Made by a program: the position numbers and the translations under genes | Assembly: GCA_044351685.1 (NCBI GenBank) | Contig: JBILFK010000093.1 | Location: forward strand, 1 to 6,425 | Direction of reading: 5' to 3' | Source of the DNA: JALHRI01 sp044351685 | Lineage (GTDB): Bacteria > Pseudomonadota > Alphaproteobacteria > Rickettsiales > UBA3002 | DNA: 6,425 bases | Shown: positions 1 to 4,750 of the stretch, piece by piece | Layout: each line of letters begins with the position of its first letter | Position numbering within the stretch: position 1 is the first letter of the stretch | The notes under the pieces: generated by a model | Database searches by the model: none | What the model was told of the DNA's origin: nothing | What the model saw: the letters and a program-made list of their open reading frames with translations, nothing else

Positions 1-57
1 CGTGTACCAAAGCAATCTGATACAACAACGTTAGTGAATTGCCGCTGAACCCGATAT

Positions 58-84
58 CGCCTTCGAGAGGGCGTGATGGTTTTT
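58..84 (+). terminator. Weak terminator-like hairpin upstream of nhaA
   Basis: A 6-bp stem including one G-T pair (CGCCTT at 58-63 with AGGGCG at 68-73) closes a four-base loop. A run of five T lies at 80-84, six bases past the stem. The gap makes it a poor intrinsic terminator. If real, it would end a gene lying left of the window. Confidence 0.25.
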
Positions 85-86
85 GA

Positions 87-115
87 TTTCTTATTTCTGC
101 AAATCGCTTTATAAA
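87..115 (+). promoter_or_regulatory. Candidate nhaA promoter, possibly giving a leaderless mRNA
   Basis: TATAAA at 110-115 is a good -10 box. A poor -35 match (TTTCTT, 87-92) lies 17 bases upstream; TTGATT at 83-88 is a better -35 but too far away. The -10 box ends five bases before the nhaA ATG, so transcription would start at or beside the start codon. No Shine-Dalgarno is visible before the ATG, which fits a leaderless message. The promoter call is an inference. Confidence 0.35.
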
Positions 116-120
116 ACCGC

Positions 121-1305
121 ATGGGCTTACCGCACTCCTCTGCGAATCTTCCGCGTATCCTGAAGCGTTTTATCGCCACTGAATCGAGTGGTGGGTTGGT
201 GATGCTGCTTGCCGCAGCACTGGCACTGATTGCCGCCAATAGCGGTGCCCACCAAGCATACCACGCATTCATTTCAGCGCCGATTACCTTTTCGTTTGGC
301 AGTATGGCCGCCAGTGAATCGCTCGCGCATTGGGTCAAAGATATTGGCATGGTGTTTTTTTTCCTGCTGGTGGGGCTGGAATTAAAACGCGAATTCACCG
401 AAGGTTTTTTGGCCAAGCGCGCGCAGATTTTTTTGCCGCTGATTGCCGCCGCCGCAGGCATGCTGCTGCCCGCGCTGATTTTTCTGGCTATCACCGCTGG
501 CACACCGGAATATGCCTCTGGCTGGGCAATTCCGGCGGCGACTGATATTGCCTTTGCGCTTTGCGTGCTTACCTTGTGCGGCAAACATTTGCCGCCATCG
601 ATCAAAATTTTCTTACTGGCGATTGCGATTTTCGATGATGTCGGCGCCATTCTGATTATCGCGTTATTTTATAGTAACACGCTCATGCTGTTACCATTGC
701 TGCTTGCAGTGCTTGGCATTGCTGCGCTGTATGCACTTCAGCGCGCACAAATCACGCAGCTTTGGCCATATATGGTGGTGGGGGTGTTTTTGTGGTTCTG
801 CCTGTATCATGGTGGGGTGCATACCACGGTTGCAGGTGTAGTGGTGGGGCTGATGATACCAATGCGCGATAGCAAAAAATCGCATGATTCGCCGGTGAAT
901 CGCGCCATTCATTTTCTACATCCGTGGGTGAGTTTTCTGGTGCTGCCCTTATTTGCATTCACGGCGGCGGGGGTGAGTTTTCACGATATTCGCCTTGCCG
1001 ATATGCTGCACCCGGTGCCGCTGGGCATTGCGCTGGCGCTATTTTTTGGCAAGCAAATCGGCATTTTTGGCGCGAGCTTTTTGGCAATTAAACTGCGGTT
1101 AGCCACGTTGCCTAACGATGCGCGCTGGGCGCATCTGTACGGCGTATCGATTATCGCCGGGGTGGGTTTCACCATGAGCTTGTTTATCGGCGCCTTAGCC
1201 TACGATAGCAATGCACTGCAGAACGAAGTGAAGCTTGGCGTAATCGCCGGCTCGCTGCTTTCGAGCGTGTGGGGTGCCATTGTGCTTCGTTTAGCGCGGC
1301 GTTAG
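121..1305 (+). CDS. nhaA: Na+/H+ antiporter NhaA
   Basis: Inner-membrane antiporter that expels Na+ (or Li+) in exchange for incoming protons, giving pH and sodium homeostasis. The 394 residues match the usual length of the family (E. coli NhaA is about 388). Conserved signatures are present: LVGLELKRE (83-91), IPAATDIAFA (137-146) with D142 corresponding to E. coli D133, the ion-binding pair D172-D173 in the IFDDVGAI motif, LHPWV (266-270), LPLFAF (275-280), K311 in GKQIGI (equivalent to K300), and GVGFTMSLFI (347-356). About twelve hydrophobic segments are visible. The ATG at 121 gives an N-terminus (KRFIATESSGG) that aligns with the known family start, but no Shine-Dalgarno precedes it. 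The gene stands alone: downstream genes converge on it with an 11-base gap. No truncation or missing key residue is seen. Confidence 0.97.
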   Translation: MGLPHSSANLPRILKRFIATESSGGLVMLLAAALALIAANSGAHQAYHAFISAPITFSFGSMAASESLAHWVKDIGMVFFFLLVGLELKREFTEGFLAKRAQIFLPLIAAAAGMLLPALIFLAITAGTPEYASGWAIPAATDIAFALCVLTLCGKHLPPSIKIFLLAIAIFDDVGAILIIALFYSNTLMLLPLLLAVLGIAALYALQRAQITQLWPYMVVGVFLWFCLYHGGVHTTVAGVVVGLMIPMRDSKKSHDSPVNRAIHFLHPWVSFLVLPLFAFTAAGVSFHDIRLADMLHPVPLGIALALFFGKQIGIFGASFLAIKLRLATLPNDARWAHLYGVSIIAGVGFTMSLFIGALAYDSNALQNEVKLGVIAGSLLSSVWGAIVLRLARR

Positions 1306-1316
1306 TTAGCGCCAGA

Positions 1317-1424
1317 TTAACAGGCTGGAGCCATGATACAGTTGAAAGACACATCTGAAAGTTGAACGCAAACTTGTTTCAGAAGACCACCGTTATCTAT
1401 ATAAACTGTAGTATTATAGCTCAT
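1317..1424 (-). CDS. Small unknown ORF (35 aa), possibly the cut-off tail of the neighbouring gene
   Basis: An ATG at 1424 opens a 35-codon frame ending in TAA at 1319-1317. An AAAGGA Shine-Dalgarno (1438-1433) sits eight bases before the ATG and overlaps the stop codon of the upstream 199-aa gene, a typical coupled-operon layout. The peptide starts MSYNTTVYIDNGGLL and contains three cysteines (C19, C29 and C35, the last residue). It has no clear membrane segment or known motif. The frame is the same as that of the upstream gene, with only four sense codons between its TAA and this ATG. The ORF could therefore instead be the C-terminal end of one longer protein cut by a nonsense mutation, or reached by readthrough. 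I do not recognise either version. An imperfect inverted repeat (1355-1382) lies inside it. Confidence 0.45.
   Translation of the reverse strand: MSYNTTVYIDNGGLLKQVCVQLSDVSFNCIMAPAC
1355..1382. repeat. Imperfect inverted repeat within the small minus-strand ORF
   Basis: CTGAAA (1355-1360) is repeated inverted as TTTCAG (1377-1382), with a second inner pair AAGTT/AACTT. There is no T-run on either side, so it is not a standard terminator, although it lies in the gap where two transcripts converge. Confidence 0.35.
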
Positions 1425-1436
1425 ATTGATTGTCCT

Positions 1437-2036
1437 TTATTCTCCAATTTTTGTAGTAAAAATTGAAATTTTTTCATCTGTCTTTGAAGAAGGGCTGATT
1501 ATTAAAAAGACTTTTACGGCGATTGGTTTATCATTATCACATCCTAAAATTTTCCTAGCTAGCAGCAGTTCGCCTGACATGATTCCGGGTATTGGAGCGT
1601 GTGATTCCTTTTGTTGATTTGATATATCTTGTTTCGTAGGAAAATTTAGGCATGGCTCTCTAACTATATAGCCAATTCTTTTTGCTATACTTGCTTCTGA
1701 AAGCGCTATTTTATCAACTTGTAGTACAATGCATTTTTCAAAAACCCACCATCTGCAAAGATCATAAAACTTTGCTGCTAGCGGCATGACTACTAAGCAT
1801 TGGAGATTCAGAACCCTATCGATAGATGAGCAGCTTTTGGAAAGTGAGGATGTGTAATCATCAGAAACAGCGTAGAGTTTTTGAAAATTTTCAACACCCG
1901 CAAACCCTATTTGAATGGCGCTGGCCATCGCATTATTTCTATGCCCTATAGTAACTTCATTGAAATCTTGCATTAATAGCAAAGCAAGGTAAGCGACCAT
2001 GCATGCAGCAATCACCCAAATGGTATTTTTCTTCAT
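1437..2036 (-). CDS. Hypothetical membrane-anchored, cysteine-rich protein
   Basis: Not recognised. It encodes 199 residues from the ATG at 2036, chosen because AAGAGGG (2046-2040) lies just upstream and because this start gives a clean anchor: MKK, then a hydrophobic segment at about residues 5-22. A longer frame back to a TTG at 2126 adds 30 residues with no signal-like character. By the positive-inside rule the remaining ~175 residues should be periplasmic. They contain six cysteines (69, 80, 94, 102, 129, 166), which could form disulfides, and a WW pair near residue 97. The chain ends in a mixed hydrophobic/polar stretch (KVFLIISPSS). The DNA is strikingly AT-rich: two lines I counted by hand, 1441-1500 and 1501-1560, are about 28-30% GC, against 55% for 181-240 in nhaA. 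This suggests foreign origin. It converges on nhaA and lies downstream of the 3' end of tRNA-Gly. Confidence 0.6.
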   Translation of the reverse strand: MKKNTIWVIAACMVAYLALLLMQDFNEVTIGHRNNAMASAIQIGFAGVENFQKLYAVSDDYTSSLSKSCSSIDRVLNLQCLVVMPLAAKFYDLCRWWVFEKCIVLQVDKIALSEASIAKRIGYIVREPCLNFPTKQDISNQQKESHAPIPGIMSGELLLARKILGCDNDKPIAVKVFLIISPSSKTDEKISIFTTKIGE

Positions 2037-2232
2037 AATCCCTCTTAGGTTTGATGCGCAGTGGCGCGGGAAGTGGGGTGACAGGATTTTTTTGTTTTTG
2101 CAGCAGTGATTTCGCTCGTGATACAAACCCTATCATGCTGCATGCGCGATGCAATCAGCTTCACTGTGCGTATTGGGTGCTTACTGGATAGGGTATGAAA
2201 GGGCAGCTAATGCGATAAGCTATTGAAGAAAC
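2037..2232. other. Intergenic region between unknown gene and tRNA-Gly
   Basis: About 200 bases hold the leader of the minus-strand unknown gene and the downstream flank of the tRNA. I see no convincing promoter: the best candidate on the minus strand, TTGCAT then TAGGGT 16 bases on, matches poorly. I also see no intrinsic terminator after the tRNA. A T-rich run at 2086-2099 on the plus strand has no stem next to it. Confidence 0.5.
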
Positions 2233-2307
<75 letters not shown>

Positions 2308-2318
2308 ATCCGTTGCAA

Positions 2319-2341
2319 GCTGTCTGAGCATTCTCAGCAGC
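2319..2341 (-). other. Hairpin in the 5' leader of the tRNA-Gly precursor
   Basis: GCTG-T-CTGAG, loop CATT, CTCAG-CAGC forms a nine-pair stem with a single bulged base. It fills most of the predicted leader between the promoter start site and the mature tRNA 5' end at 2307. It has no T-run on either side, so it is not a terminator. A role in leader folding or processing is inference. Confidence 0.4.
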
Positions 2342-2349
2342 GAGGCGGA

Positions 2350-2377
2350 AACATACGCAGCGAAATTGAAATTGCAA
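2350..2377 (-). promoter_or_regulatory. Promoter of tRNA-Gly
   Basis: On the minus strand TTGCAA (2377-2372) is followed after 16 bases by TATGTT (2355-2350), a reasonable -35/-10 pair. Transcription would start near 2343, giving a 5' leader of about 36 bases that RNase P would remove. Confidence 0.5.
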
Positions 2378-2419
2378 GAAGGTTTTTACAGCGCGCCGCC
2401 GATTAGCAGGCAGAAAGCC

Positions 2420-2442
2420 AAAAACGCAAGGTTTTGCTTGCG
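2420..2442 (-). terminator. Terminator-like hairpin facing the tRNA-Gly promoter
   Basis: Read on the minus strand, a 6-bp stem CGCAAG/CTTGCG (2442-2437 with 2430-2425) closes a six-base loop and is followed at once by five T (2424-2420). That is the form of a short intrinsic terminator. No minus-strand gene lies upstream, so it would stop antisense transcription coming from the Trm112-like/exb side before it reaches the tRNA. The stem is short, so confidence is low. Confidence 0.3.
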
Positions 2443-2474
2443 AAAACCTGTGTGCGCTTTATGAGTAAGCCTTC

Positions 2475-2483
2475 TGCTATAAC
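2475..2483 (+). promoter_or_regulatory. Candidate extended -10 promoter of the Trm112-like gene
   Basis: TGC followed by TATAAC (2478-2483) resembles an extended -10 element, 27 bases before the ATG at 2510. There is no good -35 box at the right distance. Confidence 0.3.
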
Positions 2484-2509
2484 CCCTCTGCCTGTTGTGG
2501 TGCTTCACT

Positions 2510-2695
2510 ATGCATACCGGAAAGCCGGATAGTTCACTGCTTGAAATGCTGGTATGCCCTATCAGCAAGCTGCCGCTTGTCTATGATGTGGCCGCATCGG
2601 AGCTGGTTTCACTAAGCGCGGGGCTGGCCTACCCGATTCGCGATGGTATTCCGGTGATGCTGCCCGAAGAAGCCCGAAAAATAGAACAAAAATAA
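2510..2695 (+). CDS. Trm112/YcaR family protein (UPF0434)
   Basis: A 61-residue protein of the Trm112-like family (E. coli YcaR is about 60 aa). In eukaryotes and archaea Trm112 is a small partner that stabilises and activates methyltransferases acting on tRNA, rRNA and release factors; the bacterial role is poorly defined. Family signatures are LLEMLVCPISKLPL near the N-terminus (residues 10-23) and GLAYPIRDGIPVMLPEEAR (residues 38-56), the most conserved block. Only one cysteine remains of the zinc-type CPxC pattern (CPIS here), so metal binding is unlikely. The ATG at 2510 was preferred over an in-frame TTG at 2495 because it fits the family start; the Shine-Dalgarno is weak in either case. 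The gene is divergent from tRNA-Gly and 106 bases upstream of the exb operon. Confidence 0.88.
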   Translation: MHTGKPDSSLLEMLVCPISKLPLVYDVAASELVSLSAGLAYPIRDGIPVMLPEEARKIEQK

Positions 2696-2729
2696 CGCAC
2701 GCAGCACTTGAACCTGTCGCGCAAATCCG

Positions 2730-2757
2730 TTAGAAAAGCGGCTCAAAAATCTATAAA
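2730..2757 (+). promoter_or_regulatory. Candidate promoter of the exb/ton operon
   Basis: TATAAA at 2752-2757 is a good -10 box 44 bases before the exbB ATG. The sequence 16 bases upstream (TTAGAA, 2730-2735) is only a partial -35 match. A second, weaker option is TTGAAC (2708-2713) with TAGAAA (2731-2736) at 17 bases. I see no Fur-box-like palindrome in this gap, though such sites can be degenerate. Confidence 0.3.
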
Positions 2758-2801
2758 AAATCTGGTGGCACTGACCAAACCAGAAAATCTCGAGGCAAAG
2801 C

Positions 2802-3887
2802 ATGTTCGAATTGATATTCGTTAAGGGCGGTTGGGTTATGGTGCCGATTGTGGCGCTTTCCATTTACGCACTCGCTATTATCTTTTTCAAAATCTATCAG
2901 TTTTCGCGCGGTGGCTTGTTTAATCTGCGCTTTATGGATAGCGCGATGGGCCATATTAAGCAGGGCGAACTTTCGCAGGCCGGGCAGGTGCTCGCCAAAG
3001 AAAAAGGGCCAGTGGCGCGCATCATGCGAGTTTCCATTGAATGCCTGATGAACCGCGATATGTCGATGAAAAGCCGCGAATCGGAAATTGCCCGCGTGGG
3101 CAGTTCGGAACTGCGCTACCTGGAATCGTATCTGCGTGGCCTCGAGATGACCTACACCATCGCACCACTCATGGGGCTGATGGGCACCGTGATAGGGATG
3201 ATTAACGCATTCACCCGCCTTTCAGAATCGGGTAGCAGGGTAGACCCTTCGATGCTTGCCGGCGGTATCTGGGAAGCGCTGATTAACACCGCAGGCGGCC
3301 TTGCAGTGGCAGTGCCGGCGCTTGCCGCCTATTATATTTTCGATAGCATTATCGAACGTGTACGCGCCACCATGCGCGACGTGACGGTGCAGGTGTTAGC
3401 GCTTGAAGATGCCTTCAAACGCAACGAAAAAGAGCAAGAACGCCGTGTGCGCATGGAAGAAGAAAAAGCCCAGCGCAACTTATTTGAACAATACGAACAG
3501 CAGCACCATGTGCCAGCACCACAGCCTGTGGCGGCAACAGAACCAGTCGCCGTTGCAGCGGTAGAAGCAGTAACATCGCCTGTAGAGCAGGTGGTGGTGG
3601 CACCCGCACCTGTGCCACAAGCACCCCCAGCGCCAGCCCCTGCGGCGAAGGCGGCTGCACCCGCCTCACGCCAAGCGGCGCCTGCACCCGCACCTGCGCC
3701 TGCAAGGCCAGCCACCGCACGCCGCGTGCGCATGGCGGCGGCACCACAGCAAGCCATTGCCGAATTGCCTGCGCAGGCTGCCGAAGCCAGCGAAGAACTA
3801 TCGGCCGAAAAAATTACCGGTGCACGCAGCGCGCCGCAAAGCACCTCGACACTGCATCTGTTAAGCCCGACCTACAATAAATTCTAA
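2802..3887 (+). CDS. exbB: ExbB/TolQ-type proton channel with long Pro/Ala-rich tail
   Basis: MotA/TolQ/ExbB-family subunit of a proton-driven inner-membrane motor. Three membrane segments are visible: about 10-33, 117-137 and 156-180. TM2 carries APLMGLMGTVIGM with T129, and TM3 carries GIWEALINTAGGLAVAVPAL with E158 and T163. These match the residues that line the proton path in E. coli ExbB (T148, E176, T181). The family core ends near residue 205. A charged helical stretch (205-232, rich in E, R and K) and a low-complexity Pro/Ala/Val tail (about 236-345) follow, giving 361 residues against about 240 for E. coli ExbB. By family topology this tail is cytoplasmic. GAGG (2792-2795) six bases before the ATG supports the start. 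It is the first gene of the operon with two exbD-like genes and tonB. TolQ is an alternative name, but the TonB-type partner and absence of tolA/tolB/pal here favour ExbB. Confidence 0.9.
   Translation: MFELIFVKGGWVMVPIVALSIYALAIIFFKIYQFSRGGLFNLRFMDSAMGHIKQGELSQAGQVLAKEKGPVARIMRVSIECLMNRDMSMKSRESEIARVGSSELRYLESYLRGLEMTYTIAPLMGLMGTVIGMINAFTRLSESGSRVDPSMLAGGIWEALINTAGGLAVAVPALAAYYIFDSIIERVRATMRDVTVQVLALEDAFKRNEKEQERRVRMEEEKAQRNLFEQYEQQHHVPAPQPVAATEPVAVAAVEAVTSPVEQVVVAPAPVPQAPPAPAPAAKAAAPASRQAAPAPAPAPARPATARRVRMAAAPQQAIAELPAQAAEASEELSAEKITGARSAPQSTSTLHLLSPTYNKF
3598..3720 (+). repeat. Low-complexity Pro/Ala-coding repeat inside exbB
   Basis: The segment encodes stretches of alternating Pro and Ala. 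GCACCCGCACCTG occurs near 3600 and again near 3684, and shorter GCACC/GCGCC units fill the gap. Such in-frame GC-rich repeats can grow or shrink by slippage, so the tail length may vary between strains (inference). Confidence 0.6.
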
Positions 3888-3899
3888 GGTTCGCCCGCC

Positions 3900-4331
3900 A
3901 TGATCGAATTCGCCCGCAGGCCACGCCACGCTCGTGATCCCGACCTTACGCCGCTTGTTGATATTGTATTCAAGCTGGTGCTGTTTTTCATGCTGACCTC
4001 GAGCTTTGTCGCTTCAGAATCGATGGAGCTGAACCTGCCAGGCAAAGGCGCACCACCCGCGCAAACCACCAGTGAAGTGATGCGTATTCAGATTGTTTCG
4101 AGCGGCCATGTGATGGTCGATGGTGCTGCCGTAAGCCGTGAAGGGCTTGAGCAAACCATCACCTCGCGCATTCAGGCGGCGCCCGATGTGAAAATTGCCA
4201 TTTTCACGACCCCCGGCGTTAGCGTGCAGCAATTGGTAAGCGTGATGGATATGGTGTATCTGCTGGGCGGCCTGAACGTGCAGGTGGATAGATTGGAATA
4301 CCCCACCGAATCACCACCCGGAGCCGTGTGA
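3900..4331 (+). CDS. exbD: ExbD/TolR-family protein (first copy)
   Basis: A 143-residue partner of ExbB, with a short basic cytoplasmic N-terminus, one membrane helix (about 17-39) and a periplasmic domain. The membrane motif is TPLVDIVFKLVLFFMLTSSF (17-36). D21 is the conserved aspartate thought to take up and release the proton (D25 in E. coli ExbD). K25 lies one helical turn further in, where hydrophobic residues are usual. The periplasmic part shows the normal pattern: ELNLPGKG after the helix, a strand pair near VMVDGAAVS, and VQQLVSVMDMVYLLGGLNVQV (residues 108-128) near the end. The ATG lies 12 bases after the exbB stop, with a weak AAGG (3886-3889) ten bases before it. Its TGA overlaps the next gene's ATG. 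Confidence 0.9.
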   Translation: MIEFARRPRHARDPDLTPLVDIVFKLVLFFMLTSSFVASESMELNLPGKGAPPAQTTSEVMRIQIVSSGHVMVDGAAVSREGLEQTITSRIQAAPDVKIAIFTTPGVSVQQLVSVMDMVYLLGGLNVQVDRLEYPTESPPGAV

Positions 4332-4750
4332 TGATGGAAATTGAATTTCATCGCCGCGCGCGCCGCATTCGCCCCATCAATGTCATTTCGCTCATTGATG
4401 TGATGTTCGTGTTGATTCTGTTCTTCCTGATGACCGGCCATATGGAAAAATTCTCACCCGTGAATGTGGAATTACCCGTCGCCGATTCCGGCCAGTTGCT
4501 CGATGAAGGGCCAGTGACGATTCTGCTCGGAAAATACGATGAAATTTTGATGAACGATGAATATGTCGATGCCAGCCAGCTTGGCGAAGCGCTGCGGCAG
4601 GAATTACAATTCAACCCTGAACGCATTATCACCATTAAAGCCGATGCATTTCTGGAAGCGAACAAACTGGTGCGGCTGATGGAAGTGATTGGCGATGCGG
4701 GCGGTAAAAACATTTCCGTTGTCACGCAAACGGGCGAGGCAGCGCCGTGA
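4331..4750 (+). CDS. exbD: ExbD/TolR-family protein (second copy)
   Basis: A 139-residue second ExbD/TolR-like subunit. It has a basic N-terminus (HRRARRIR), one membrane helix with ISLIDVMFVLILFFLMTG (19-36) and the conserved D23, then a periplasmic domain ending in a block resembling the family consensus (LVRLMEVIGDAGGKNISVV). Unlike the first copy, the helix has no lysine. The two copies are clearly diverged, so this is not a recent duplication. The start is the ATG at 4331, overlapping the previous TGA by one base (TGATG), with GGAG (4320-4323) seven bases upstream; an ATG at 4334 and a GTG at 4328 are also possible. Two ExbD proteins beside one ExbB and TonB are known elsewhere, for example exbD1/exbD2 in Xanthomonas. 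The copies may form a heterodimer in the pore (inference). Confidence 0.9.
   Translation: MMEIEFHRRARRIRPINVISLIDVMFVLILFFLMTGHMEKFSPVNVELPVADSGQLLDEGPVTILLGKYDEILMNDEYVDASQLGEALRQELQFNPERIITIKADAFLEANKLVRLMEVIGDAGGKNISVVTQTGEAAP

Larger units (their letters stand above)
1..120. other. Intergenic region upstream of nhaA
   Basis: No gene can be supported here. Forward frame 1 is open from the left edge to a TGA at 46-48 and frame 2 to a TAG at 32-34, so the last few codons of an upstream gene could be present, but the stretch is too short to identify. It contains an 8-bp palindrome CGATATCG (52-59), a hairpin (58-73) and an AT-rich stretch (80-116) that probably carries the nhaA promoter. Confidence 0.5.

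Noticed and set aside
1298..1313. Hairpin GGCGTT/AGCGCC overlapping the nhaA stop codon as a terminator
   Set aside because: The stem is six pairs including a wobble and is followed by AGATTAA, not a T-run.
2001..2036. Lipoprotein signal (IAAC at residues 9-12) in the unknown membrane-anchored protein
   Set aside because: Only 11 residues precede the cysteine and the hydrophobic stretch continues past it, so a simple membrane anchor fits better.
2053..2100. GCGC-AGTG-GCGC hairpin followed by a T-rich run as a plus-strand terminator
   Set aside because: The four-pair stem and the T-run are more than 20 bases apart, and no plus-strand gene ends nearby.
2037..2126. Extended start (TTG at 2126) for the unknown minus-strand gene
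   Set aside because: It adds 30 polar and basic residues before an obvious MKK-plus-hydrophobic anchor, and the Shine-Dalgarno sits at the 2036 ATG.
2461..2532. 24-codon ORF (ATG at 2461) overlapping the start of the Trm112-like gene
   Set aside because: No Shine-Dalgarno, it begins upstream of the likely promoter, and it has no regulatory-peptide features such as repeated codons.
3332..3844. 170-codon open frame on the minus strand opposite exbB
   Set aside because: It is the antisense shadow of the Pro/Ala-rich tail; GC-rich repeats lack stop codons in the other frames. The product is a string of Ala, Gly, Thr and Cys with no family features.
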